DNA from: Symbiodinium natans
Taxonomy: Eukaryota > Sar > Dinophyceae > Suessiales > Symbiodiniaceae
DNA: 64,000 nt
NCBI GenBank assembly: GCA_905221605.1
Contig: CAJNDS010000173.1
Span: 142,846-206,845 of the forward strand
Direction: 5' to 3'
In this document: in pieces, positions 45,541 through 54,919 of the stretch
Layout: each line of letters begins with the position of its first letter
Position numbering within the stretch: position 1 is the stretch's first letter
The notes under the pieces: model-generated
Told to the model about the DNA's origin: nothing
The model's database searches: none
The model's input: only the letters and a program-made list of their open reading frames with translations
Made by a program: the position numbers and the translations under genes

Positions 45541-46022
45541 TTTTCCCAAATGCCCGTGGTGATGGTCCCGTGGTGGTGGTCCGTGGTCCCGTGGTGTTCG
45601 TCGTGGAGGTCCCACAGCGTGGTGGTGGTCCCGTGGTGGTGGTGCTCCTTTGGTAGTGGTGGTCTGTCGTGGTGGTGGCGGTGTCCGTGGTGGTGGCGGT
45701 GGTGGTGGTCCCTGGTGGCCGTCGTGGTGGTCCCGTGGTGGTGGTCCCATACTGGTGGCGGGGTGGCGGTGGTCCGCGGTGGTGGTCTCGTGGTGGTGGT
45801 TCCATGGTGGTGGTCCTGTGGTGGTGGTCCCGTGGTGGTGGTCCCGTGGTGGTGGTCCGTGGGGGTTGGTCCGTGGTGGTGGTCCGTGGCGGGGGTCCGT
45901 GCGGGTGGTTGTGTTGGTGGTCGTGGGGGTGGTCTCGTGGTGGTGGTCTTGTGGTGGTGGTCTCGTGGTGGTGGTCTTGTGGTGGTGGTCTCGTGGTGGT
46001 GGTCTCGTGGTGGTGGTCCGTG
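45541..46022 (+). repeat. GGT-rich minisatellite (unit near GTGGTGGTCTCGTGG, 15 bp)
   Basis: About 30 drifted copies of a 12-15 bp G/T-rich unit with strong strand asymmetry. It produces the Trp/Gly/Val frames on + and the Pro/Thr/His frames on -, which are not genes. Closely spaced GG pairs could form two-layer G-quadruplexes. Confidence 0.85.
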
Positions 46023-46799
46023 GTTTGGGATCTTCTTTTCAGGAATGCCTGGATTATTTGAATTTCGATTCATAGAGGGGATTCCATAGGACTATCGAAA
46101 TCTAATATCTTGATGCCATCGTAACATTCTTGGATCTATAAGAATGACTTATGAATTTTCTTTTCATTCGAATTCTTTGTAGGATGTCTTTCGCGCAGGA
46201 TCATCGATCGAATCTATCTCTTGAATACGATGGATATTATTGGAGGAGATTGAAATCATATTTCGTCTCATCAGAATATTTTTTGAATTGGAGGTTCGCC
46301 TCATTTTTGATTCTTTGCATTTAGGAATCTTCGATTCTTATTTTTTTTCGTCTTTATGGGATGACTTGTAATTGGGGGTGATGACGGATTCTTAAGCACG
46401 TCGAGACATCTTGGAGAATTCGAAATTCATCTTGCTCTCGTGGATGAGGATTCTCTTTCATTTATTTAGGCGCACATGACGCCTGGATGATGAATTTCAT
46501 TTATAGAAAAAATTTCCGGATTGGAATTTGGGCACTTTCTCCCTTCAGGCATCCAGATCCTAAGTCTTAAACGACAATTCCTAAATCTTGCCTTCACGCT
46601 TCATCATTCGTTCGAGTTCTTATTGACGCTCGCGTGTCAGGCTCTCAGAATTCTATAAAGGGATCCCGAAATTAAATAGATCTTTTATTTGTCCGTATTT
46701 CTTCAAAGTTTTGGCGTACGTCTTCTTCCATTCAATAGGCGAATATGCCGTCGATGGAATCGACGGGTCCCTTCTAATATGAATTATTTTTCAAGATTC

Positions 46800-47105
46800 T
46801 GATGATAAGATACTTGCAGATACTCTTAGATAACTATAGATATTATACTCGTAGACATTTCTAAATACGCGCAGACATTCTTAATGCAGATACGTAAGCA
46901 TTCAAAGATTCAGGCACTTTGACACTTAAATACTCAATTATTCAGATATTTAGACAAGTAGACATTTAGATATTCAGACACTCAGATATTCGGATATTCA
47001 GATACTCAGACACTCAGACACTCAGACATTCAGATATTTAGATATTTAGATACTTAGACACTCAGACACTCAGACACTCAGACGCTTAGACACTCGGACC
47101 TTCGG
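46800..47105 (+). repeat. Degenerate ~10-bp repeat (GACACTCAGA / GATATTCAGA)
   Basis: Many copies of short units ending in AGACA or AGATA, with TTC/CTC alternation, drifting towards both ends. Scattered single units reappear at about 47680-47740. Confidence 0.75.
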
Positions 47106-47151
47106 ACATGAATTCTTGTTGTTTCCGATGATCGTGGGACTTGGGGCCTAA

Positions 47152-47319
47152 TTGGCGGGTTTTTCAATTGCTCCAGGTCTTGTTATCTTGATTTTCTGGT
47201 ATCCGATCTTGAATTATTATGGAGTTCATTTTTTTCGATCTTGTATTGATCGAATATTGGGTCACGAATTAGGATTAATTGACACTTTGGGGAGTAGAAA
47301 TTTCTCATATTATTCGTAG
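47152..47319 (+). pseudogene. Hydrophobic organelle-like protein fragment
   Basis: 55 codons of AT-rich reading frame: GFSIAPGLVILIFWYPILNY, then FRSCIDRILGHELGLIDTLG, ending in TAG. Directly upstream and in the same frame, past one TAA (47149-47151), is LFPMIVGLGA, which extends the hydrophobic run. The texture is that of a membrane subunit encoded in an organelle genome, interrupted by a stop. I cannot name the gene. Confidence 0.33.
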
Positions 47320-47614
47320 AAGTCATCTATATTAAATCTTCCCAATAATTTTGGAGTCTCCAGAGATTCTTCATTGATATTTTTGAATGTCGAAATCGTT
47401 TTCACTACTTCCAAATTAAATCCATAACTTATTTCATATTTGGGAATATCATTTTGGATCACATACATTTCCCCCAATGAAGATTTCGTGATGAATTGGT
47501 ACTTTTGGGAGCGCAAGTCTCTTGTACCGAAATGGGCCTTAGGTTGCTATAATCCTACGGCAATTGTCCACGCAAATTGCGCCTACTGGTGAGGACACGA
47601 GATCTGATTCTTCA

Positions 47615-47672
47615 ACGTGAATTGATCTTGAAGAATTTGATGATCTGATTATTTGATTATCTACTTTCTTGG
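47615..47672 (+). repeat. Direct repeat, right copy
   Basis: Partner of 44797-44853. Starts ACGTGAATTG, contains TTGAAGAATTTGAT and ends CTACTTTCTTGG. Confidence 0.75.
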
Positions 47673-47879
47673 ACCGCTCATTCAGATATTCAGATGGGAA
47701 TTGATCTTAGAGAATCTGTTTATTTGACTGATATTCAGACGTGAATTGAGTAATTTAGGATTACAAGTTTCTGAGTATGCTTCGCATGGTGGGCCCTCCC
47801 CTATAGAATACTTCATGCGAATGAAGAAAATCAAGCAGGCGCCTGTCTCCTAGTAATCGCTGACCTGGTCCAATCTGGA

Positions 47880-48600
47880 GGTCAATTTTTTCGGGTGCCC
47901 TTTAGGACTTAGGATTTCGGGTTTCGGGGTACCTGCAGCATAAGGAGGCACCCATATGCTCTCAATATTTGGGGCTATATATACAGGGTCCACGCAACCC
48001 CGCAAGAATCCTATAGGACCCTGTGAAAAGCAATTCCGGACCCTATATAGGGTTTAGGGTTGAGGGTTTGTAATTCCTACCGGCCCGAAATCCCAGAAAC
48101 CAGCCTCTAAATCCTTACCTTGGAGCCCTGCTCGATGCCCATCCCTAAATCTCCGAAACCCGCGACCCTCGGTTTAGGGATAGGGTTGGACCACATATTC
48201 TTGCGATGCTGTCTTTGCGGCATGCTCGCCATCTTCAATGATGTATACAGCCAAACCGAGGGTTTTGATATCCAAGACTGAACATGCATTCATTTGGGCG
48301 GCACTGATTGCCACTGTTCTCAAGCGAGGTCTTGTGCTGAGCAAGGTGTAATAATGATCACTTCTTGTTTTTGCCTACCCGGCCCACACTTTTGGGGCTG
48401 CTATGCTTGCGCGGGAGTCAGAAAATTGTACATTCCCTTGACTTCTTGTGGCCACCCCAAGCTTGAGGAAGCTGGTGCCTACTCCTTTTGCATGAGCATC
48501 TCTACCATGAAACCGGCCGCAGGCAGATTAAACAGTGGCAACCGTCAACATGATGTGACGTTACATGTCTCTTCCTGTCCGTCAGCCTTAGGCATCTTAA
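47880..48600. other. Non-coding stretch with telomere-like words
   Basis: TTTAGGG/TTGAGGG words at 48045-48078 and around 48170. A + frame of 117 codons (48294-48647) starts at ATG 48294 but has weak protein texture (Cys/Gly/Ser-rich) and runs into the telomere array. I do not call it a gene. Confidence 0.35.
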
Positions 48601-48629
48601 TAGAAGCACGAGAAAGCTTACAGCAAGAA

Positions 48630-48671
48630 TTAGGGTTTAGGGTTTAGGGTTTAGGGTTTAGGGTTTAGGGT

Positions 48672-48731
<60 letters not shown>

Positions 48732-48757
48732 GGTTTAGGGTTTAGGGTTTAGGGTTT
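48630..48757 (+). repeat. Interstitial telomeric array: TTTAGGG with a central TTGAGGG block
   Basis: About six TTTAGGG units, nine TTGAGGG units, then about four TTTAGGG units, all in one orientation and in perfect 7-bp register. The block structure suggests expansion of a variant repeat inside a former or transposed telomere tract. Confidence 0.95.
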
Positions 48758-48790
48758 ATAGAAATTGTATAGGGTTTGGGTCCCAATAAC

Positions 48791-48890
48791 GTTTTGAGCG
48801 AAAGTTTTGAGCGAAAGTTTTGAGCGAAAGTTTTGAGCGAAAGTTTTGAGCGAAACGTTTTGAGCGAAAGTTTTGTGCGAAACGTTTTGT
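48791..48890 (+). repeat. 13-bp tandem repeat (GTTTTGAGCGAAA)
   Basis: About seven copies, two with an extra CG dinucleotide, starting 34 bases after the telomeric array. Immediately before it, GAAATTGTATAGGGTTTGGG repeats almost exactly a word seen at 45382-45404. Confidence 0.9.
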
Positions 48891-48921
48891 TTTTAGATAT
48901 TAGGTTTTAGGGTCGGCGTGG

Positions 48922-48922
<1 letters not shown>

Positions 48923-48952
<30 letters not shown>
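48923..48952 (+). repeat. 30-nt G run
   Basis: Uninterrupted G run after GGCGTGGC. As with 3664-3722, its length may be unreliable. Confidence 0.85.
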
Positions 48953-48953
<1 letters not shown>

Positions 48954-49368
48954 GGACGGCAGATGATACGACGGGCCGGATCCTGTGGTTCGCCTGGCTG
49001 AACCTGGAGAGGCGACTTTTTCAGTTATTGTAGTTGTCGTGCAGATGTTCATTTTTTAGCGAGTTTAATATCAGCTGCCTCGCGCGTTCTGATATACTGA
49101 GTGGTGGTTTCCGATGATGTTATTTGTTTGTGACATGAGCCGGAGGAGGACGACCTGGTGCAGAGTCCTGCACTGACAGAGGAAGCAGCTTGGCGGAAGA
49201 TTATTAGATGAGATTGTGGCAGACGATACATGTTCTGTTGCTTCGCTAGGTACTGTGCCCCAAAGTTTATCTGCGTGATGCTTGTTTATTCTTGAGGATT
49301 TGGGAGATGCAGAACCTCCTCCGCCGGTGACTCAATATTCTGGCATACGGATTATATGAACGAATTAA

Positions 49369-49572
49369 GTGACTATGACTGTAAGTGTTAGTGAATGTCG
49401 TGTAGCAAGGCTGAGCATGACGTGCGATCAAAACCGCGACGTCCTGGACCGGCTGCAGCGGTTGTGGGGGCCTTTGCTCCGAGCTAGCAGAGTTGCTGAG
49501 TTGGAAGCGGCTCGGTTTCTGTCGGCAGTGCGATGCACTTGGCGGTTGTTGGTTCACTGCCGCAGATATTGA
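49369..49572 (+). CDS. Possible exon, unknown
   Basis: The frame reads QNRDVLDRLQRLWGPLLRAS, then RVAELEAARFLSAVRCTWRL, and ends in TGA 49570-49572. Amphipathic helix-like, with no Met at the edge. It is the first protein-like text in the G+T-rich 49-54 kb region. Confidence 0.3.
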   Translation: MTMTVSVSECRVARLSMTCDQNRDVLDRLQRLWGPLLRASRVAELEAARFLSAVRCTWRLLVHCRRY

Positions 49573-49876
49573 GTTGGTTATTTGTTGCGCATTTGCGCTA
49601 GCTCGACAGTATGGTTCATGTATATGAAGGCTGGAGCCCTCTATGCGAGAAGTTGCACGTCCTTCGCTGTGATCTCAGTTTGTCGCCGTTGCAACTCTCA
49701 CAATTCAGGACCTGATGCTGCAGTAACTTAATTCAGTTCGATCGATATTTTCTTTCGTCCTGCATCTTCGTAATGATGCGGAGCCATGGATTGCTTGAGT
49801 TAAGGTTCTTCGTTCCCAGGTGCCCTCGCTCGGAGGCAGGCTGTTGAAATACTGCGGTGTGTTGAATTCTAAATAA

Positions 49877-50134
49877 ATGTTGTGGGCGTGGGTTCGCAAG
49901 GCTCCGGAGGACATGGAGCATTTTACGCCCACGGAGGTTGAGTCCCAAACTCTTACATGCGGGCTTGTCGTGGGCAGTGTGGTTCGTTTCATTGAAGTTG
50001 TGCAGGCTGCGTCGTCGTTTATTGATGGACAGGAGGGTACTGCTGGATGCTTGGGTTTGCATGTTTCTTGTGTTCGCAGCATTCCTCTTCTGGGTTTGGA
50101 CTCAGGTCTTTGGCATGTCTCTGTATGGCTCTGA
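49877..50134 (+). CDS. Exon-like frame, unknown
   Basis: Starts at a TTG (edge uncertain) and reads WVRKAPEDMEHFTPTEVESQ, then LTCGLVVGSVVRFIEVVQAA. The second half overlaps, in another frame, the short membrane frame at 50025. A splice within 49995-50030 may switch frames. Confidence 0.35.
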   Translation: MLWAWVRKAPEDMEHFTPTEVESQTLTCGLVVGSVVRFIEVVQAASSFIDGQEGTAGCLGLHVSCVRSIPLLGLDSGLWHVSVWL

Positions 50135-50195
50135 GGACGACGAGCAACAGTGGGCCTGTACAGTGAACCCGCAGTCGCGAAAGTTCGTGTGGTAG
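50025..50195 (+). CDS. Short single-pass membrane protein frame
   Basis: ATG-started, 56 residues: a charged start (MDRRVLLDAW), one strong membrane helix (VCMFLVFAAFLFWVWTQVFG), an acidic turn (SEDDEQQ) and a polar end, TAG at 50193-50195. An internal CAACAG/TGGG acceptor-like site means the end may belong to a different exon (a + frame with KVRVVGPGSDESLRERGGDT follows). Confidence 0.35.
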   Translation: MDRRVLLDAWVCMFLVFAAFLFWVWTQVFGMSLYGSEDDEQQWACTVNPQSRKFVW

Positions 50196-50892
50196 GCCCT
50201 GGAAGCGATGAGAGCTTGCGTGAAAGAGGTGGCGATACAGTCTCGAGCCGTTTGTCGTCTTGGTTTGTCTTGCCGGCAGTTGGGAGGTGGAGCCTTTGCC
50301 TCGAACCGGGATTCTTCACGAATGGGTGGGAGATGAGGCAGGGGTGACTCTCATCTTATGGCCTCGTAATCCGTAGTTCCGGTTTCAGTCCGTGTGTATG
50401 CTATCTGTGGCACTAAGTGAAGCTTGTAAACGAGTATTCCGAGCTTGTCATTCAGGCAAATCCGCAAGGGGTGCCAGATCCTGTGGAAGAGGACTGCGAT
50501 AACAGTTTACTCTGCAAATGTTACTGTGGTGGCGCTGCATACATGCAGTCTGGTCATGATTTGGAGGACCTCGGTGACATTGATGAGCCACCAGTCCGCT
50601 TGCTGTGGTCCCAGTGTTCTTGGGCGCTGGATATTTTTTTTGTTCATGTTCGACTTCGTCTGGTCCACCTCCCTTTCCTTACACTGTAGAATGAGCTCAA
50701 GGCATTAGCATAGTGGCGCAAGAAAAGAAAACTAATTGGTCGCGTTCTTCGGAATTTCTAGAGTTGAATGAACATGCTGCAGTTACGAGAAGGCTGCGCT
50801 CTGTTCCAGAGCTGCCGCCGCCGGACCTGGACGCCTCCGTGCGCCTGTTAGCTCTGCTGTGTGTGCCTTTCTTATTCTTTATCTCTATCTAG

Positions 50893-51287
50893 GCGGACAT
50901 CGCGTCGCCCACAGAGGCAGGGTCTTGGGCATGCTTCGACACCGCTTTAGTTCCTTGGGCGTGAAGCAGGTGCCGTCTGACTGCGACGCAGAAGAGGCTG
51001 CCGTGGAGGCCTTGCGTGTGTTAGAATCCTTTCTTGGCTGGTGTTTCGTGAGTGTTCTTTCTAGCGGAGTTTGCTCCCTGGTTTCGGTCGAGGTATTGGG
51101 CATGACCTTCCCGACATGGTCAGAGGAGCTCTTGACTGTGTTTGCTCGTGCGTCGGTGATGGTTGTTGCTCGTGTGTTGCGATTGTATGTGATTGTCACA
51201 TCTGTCACAGCTGGATACTTGCAGGGGCATCCCACCGTGCTTCCAGTGGCAGGGGCTTCACCAACCGAGGCTATGTACTACATGTAG
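50893..51287 (+). CDS. Two-helix membrane protein exon, unknown
   Basis: The pyrimidine-rich acceptor TTTATCTCTATCTAG opens a frame of about 130 codons: SDCDAEEAAVEALRVLESFL, a first hydrophobic segment (VSVLSSGVCSLVSVEVLGM), LTVFARASVMVVARVLRLYV and a second segment (VIVTSVTAGYL), ending in TAG 51285-51287. The minus-strand long frame across 51271-51975 is judged a composition artefact. Confidence 0.42.
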
Positions 51288-51293
51288 ACTTGT

Positions 51294-51560
51294 ATGGAAG
51301 TACTTGGAGCACCTTCTGGGTGGTGGGTGCAGGCTCCGAGTGAGCAAGCCTTTGTGAATGTGAAGAAGGAAGATGCCTGCGTGAGTTGTTCAAGTGTATC
51401 TGAAATTTCGATGCGTGTGGAAACAGTTGAAACATGTCCAGGAAAGTGGCAGCGAGTACAGCATTGGGACACAGGCGAGAGTTCGTTGGAGCAATTGAAA
51501 TGTTCCCTCTCGAGTAGACGTGGAGAAGGACAACGACACGGGTTCCGCGGGGGACGCTGA
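51294..51560 (+). CDS. Unknown 88-aa ATG-started frame
   Basis: ATG 51294 opens seven bases after the previous stop and reads SEQAFVNVKKEDACVSCSSV, then SEISMRVETVETCPGKWQRV, ending in TGA 51558-51560. Protein-like, Cys-containing. A short frame near 51750-51855 (AQELAEMDDYEPSLGSPVSW, TAA) follows. Both could be exons of one gene. Confidence 0.38.
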   Translation: MEVLGAPSGWWVQAPSEQAFVNVKKEDACVSCSSVSEISMRVETVETCPGKWQRVQHWDTGESSLEQLKCSLSSRRGEGQRHGFRGGR

Positions 51561-52275
51561 GGTGTCGAGCTTCAGATGATGTAGCCAGAAGTTCTGGTTT
51601 TTCGTCTGTTGACAGGCATGTCTGAAGCGGCTTCGTCGCTTGCAGCCACCGGAGGCGCGAGTGTTTGCATTTGTCTTGATCACAGGAACAGTCTTGACTT
51701 TCATCTAGTCTACGAGTGCATGTATCGCTTGTGCAGTTCCGGTGCATAGTACTTGTGCGAAGTTGCCCAGGAACTTGCGGAGATGGACGACTACGAGCCG
51801 TCACTTGGCTCTCCGGTGTCTTGGCGATGCAAAGCTGGTGCCGCTGTATTTTAACAGTGCACGCGAAGTTTAAAGTTTCACTCTCTTGTACGTGCTGGTT
51901 GACGCCTAACAAATGTTTAGTCGTTGAGATGGGAACGCCCACGGCCTGGAACCCAAATCTTGAAAAACAATTCACAGACTCGTTTTCCCTCTTCCATTTC
52001 TGGCTTGTTGTGGGGTAGGAGCAAAAATTTTCCTCTTGGTAATATCGAGAGCCCGAACTCCAGCAGCCTCAAAAAAATCTTTCAACCAAATAGGCTTGCA
52101 GGGCGAAGTCTGGGTTCTGGGACACAAAAGTCTGGGTTCTGGGATACAGCAACAAGCCGCGGAACATGACGCCGCTTTGACGAAGATTGTGTTGGGGGTG
52201 ATGCTAGAGCATTGCACGTGCTGCGAAGGATGATGTGTGGATGTTACCTGTTTCATCGGCTTTTGTCCTTGAGAG

Positions 52276-53957
52276 GAGCCAGACAATCATGATGAGAAGG
52301 ATGAGGAATGCGATGAGGACTTGGATGAGGAATGCGATGAGGACTTGGATGAGGAACTGGAAGAGGACAGGCTGTTGAAGTTTTTATCTGATGTTTAGAG
52401 CATCAGACTCTCGTTAGGTCGTAAATGGCTCCGCATCCTCTTAAGATCTGCAAAGTCTCGTGACCGCACAAGGAGGACCAAGTCGAGGACGCTCTCTTGG
52501 AGGACGGCATGGAAATTACAGTGTGGACGGAATGTTGAGAGTGCGACATAAGGCCATTGTTCTGAAACTTGACAGCTTAGTCCCTGCTTCTTGGCGGGAA
52601 GAAAAAAACGGGAGCTTTCCGAGGAGGAGGAGGAGCTTGTCGAAGGGAATGGCGATGTGATCGGTGCTTACGATTTTGGAAAATACCCGAAGGTCTGGAA
52701 GCGTTGAAGACACACGATATCGTGGCAAGAGGGAGCTGACTGGCAATATGTCACGTAACACCTTCTCGCTTTCCTGTTCTATGTATGGTTCTGCATTTGG
52801 TCCAGGCGGAGCCAAAGCGTTGCTCTCTTGCGGGCCTCACGCTGGTGCAGCACGTGCCCCTGGATGAGAATGTCATCCAGCTTGAGTCGCTTGGCAGGCT
52901 CGCGCCGGCTTCGGCATCGAGCAGGCTGCCAGGATAGCTCTGAAGTGTGGCAGTTGCTAGAAGCTGCGGCGCAGGCTTGGCAGAGATCTGGAGCTCTGGG
53001 AGGGCAGCTTCCGCAACAGGGTTCACAAGCCCAACGAGCTGCGCGCCATGTTTCCCGGACATGCAGGTGCTGCGATGAGTGTTGTGCATATGTCTCTTTT
53101 CAATCTGTTCTGTTCATTTACATTACATCTTCCAGGTCGCCCTGAGGGGACTCTGTATGCAAGAGTCTTCCGGGAGAACGGGAAGGTCTGCTACAGCGTG
53201 TCGCCTTTGACTGCTTCCCCAGCCGGCAATTTTCTGTTGGCGTCTTCGTTGTCAGAAGATTGGCTGAATTGCGTATGCTGTGAATTTGTGGTTTCTGTTG
53301 ATTGATGCACGTCAACGTCTGTGCATGTGTGCCGCTTTTCAAACACGTGCATTTTTATATGGGTGGCAGGAGGAGTTTTACGCGCGGCTGCAGCTCTTCT
53401 TGACGCCTTCTGGGCGCACGTGTTATTGGCATGATACCGTGCAAGTGCACGTGCCATCAGAGGCAGAATGCCGCAATGAGGCCGGTGTCTGTCATTTTGC
53501 TTTTTGGCCGGTTCGTCGAGGCACTGTTACGCTTCCTATCTGGCTACTCACCAGGACGGCGTTGACTTTCGAGCCGGACAGGTGGATGGCTGAGTTGAGC
53601 ACGCATGCCCTAGATGTCCAAGCGTGTACTGTTAGTTTTGCATCAGTGCCCAGGCTGAAGTTGACCCTCAGACTGCAGTTCGCATGGGTATGTGGAAACC
53701 GGAGGAGTTCATCCACCAGGTAAGTTTGTTCCAAAGCTTGCTGCGGGCTGACGCGCGTTATGACATGTAGCCCTTGAGCAAGCTATCAACTTTTGGATTG
53801 CACACTGTTTCCATTGCAGGATGGCTACCACTTTGCGCCTTGCAAGATGTTCCGTGGCATCATTCCCGCTATGGAGAAGCTCAAGCTGGCATATGCCTTA
53901 GCAGGTTCTCGCAGGCTAGCTGATTCTGCAATCGGCACTGTTTTGATGGCTGTGTAG
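52276..53957 (+). CDS. Multi-exon gene of unknown function
   Basis: Pieces: 52276-52398 (acidic, two copies of DEECDEDL from a 24-bp direct repeat, TAG); about 52570-52709 (KKRELSEEEEELVEGNGDVI, then GAYDFGKYPKVWKR); about 52806-52935 (LAGLTLVQHVPLDENVIQLE); 52969-53305 after TTGCTAG (FRNRVHKPNELRAMFPGHAG, then EGTLYARVFRENGKVCYSVS); 53370-about 53580 after GGTGGCAG (EEFYARLQLFLTPSGRTCYW); 53654-53719 (MWKPEEFIHQ, donor GTAAGT) joining in phase to 53820-53957 (YHFAPCKMFRGIIPAMEKLK, TAG). G+T-rich on +. No family recognised, and whether it is one gene or two is unclear. Confidence 0.45.
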
Positions 53958-54241
53958 ATGGATGTGTGCCTGCTGGTTGCGTAGCGAGCGGTAGTTACCT
54001 GATGCGTTCACAACACTTGTAAGACTGTGCTGGTTGGTGTCAAGGTGAAGGGAGTGGTTCACATCACCTCCGCGGTGCGAGGGTTGCTCATGCCGCCCGA
54101 CTGCGTCAAGACAAAGCCCGAGAGTCCCGTCGGGTTGCACGACGTTGATTCGAAACAGGCACCAGCAAGACTTCACCATCATCCGGTAAACAACCACATC
54201 CACACCGAGATCCGTGCGCTCAGGACAACACCCACGACCTT

Positions 54242-54859
54242 GTGCAGGTTATCGACGCCGACGACGCCCAAGTATCGCAACCGATAGCATCCGAAGCGGC
54301 CGAACAAGCACCTCAACCCCCTCCCCCACTTCACCCCCACCCGCCTACCGTGGAAGACGAGCTGGACCCCAACCTCATTGGAGGCATCACCACACCCTCC
54401 TACCAGCCCAGCCCAAGATCTCCGGTTACAGGTGAACCAGCATCCAGCCGCCCGTTCGAATCACCAGGCGGCAGACAAAACAAAGTCCTCCTCGACATCG
54501 TCAATGCATTCGACGACGAAGAACTCATCCAGTATCTTAGCGGCATAGCTCCGAAGCGAGAACCAGGTGACAAGGCCAAAATGGACAAGATCCGACAAGT
54601 ACATGAACTCACCAGCTCGCTATCAAGATACGCGGCCCCGTCAGCAACAACCTGGATCTCCACCCTCAAGATGTCTGGGCCTAAACTACAGGCCCAGAAA
54701 GAAATTGCCAAGAGACTCACGGTATATGCGGAGGCGCATCCAAAAGATCAGGCATACCAGGACATGGTGAAGGCCTGGTCACTTCCCAAGCTCACCAACA
54801 CAGCAGGGACGGCAGCAGTCGCTATCGTGGTAGCAGGCCTCGCTTCATACCTACATTGA
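54242..54859 (+). CDS. Frame A: Pro-rich protein with C-terminal membrane segment, in frame with the reverse transcriptase
   Basis: The frame is open from 54023. The first start-like codon is GTG 54242 and no upstream ATG is in frame, so the true N-terminus may come by splicing (CTTGTGCAG/GTTATC). From 54242 it has 205 residues: a Pro-rich start (QAPQPPPPLHPHPPTVEDEL), a helical middle (NKVLLDIVNAFDDEELIQYL; LQAQKEIAKRLTVYAEAHPK) and a C-terminal hydrophobic helix (TAAVAIVVAGLASYL) ending His-stop, like a tail anchor. The stop is UGA followed by CUAG, and the same frame continues 20 codons to the ATG of frame B. Family unknown. Confidence 0.55.
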   Translation: MQVIDADDAQVSQPIASEAAEQAPQPPPPLHPHPPTVEDELDPNLIGGITTPSYQPSPRSPVTGEPASSRPFESPGGRQNKVLLDIVNAFDDEELIQYLSGIAPKREPGDKAKMDKIRQVHELTSSLSRYAAPSATTWISTLKMSGPKLQAQKEIAKRLTVYAEAHPKDQAYQDMVKAWSLPKLTNTAGTAAVAIVVAGLASYLH

Positions 54860-54919
54860 CTAGGTACCCTACTCACAACGCAGCAACCCTCCAGACGACT
54901 CAACCGCATACACTCTTCC

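Larger units (their letters stand above)
46080..47800. other. AT-rich island, possible organelle-derived or foreign DNA
   Basis: Clearly lower GC than the rest of the window. Within it, a short ATG frame at 46184-46324 (46 codons: SLEYDGYYWRRLKSYFVSSE) and a hydrophobic frame at 47152-47319 read like organelle protein pieces. A degenerate array of about 10-bp units (AGATATTCAG, ACACTCAGAC) fills 46800-47100. A 68-codon minus frame at 47310-47516 is also open. No rRNA or tRNA could be folded by eye. Confidence 0.45.

Noticed and set aside
45348-46089. Frames of about 240 residues on both strands (His/Thr/Pro-rich and Trp/Gly/Val-rich)
   Set aside because: Translations of the GTGGTGGTC minisatellite. 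Frame length follows from the stop-free repeat.
47790-47870. CTAGTAATCGC word resembling the 3' part of small-subunit rRNA
   Set aside because: Only 11 bases match and the flanking sequence does not follow any rRNA I can recall.
49705-50319. 204-codon minus-strand frame
   Set aside because: Thr/Ser/Pro/Arg-rich text without hydrophobic pattern. The + strand over the same bases has better protein texture with a clear membrane helix. The length is explained by the A+C-rich minus composition.
51271-51975. 234-codon minus-strand frame
   Set aside because: Same reason as above: low-complexity polar text opposite + frames with helices and splice-like edges.
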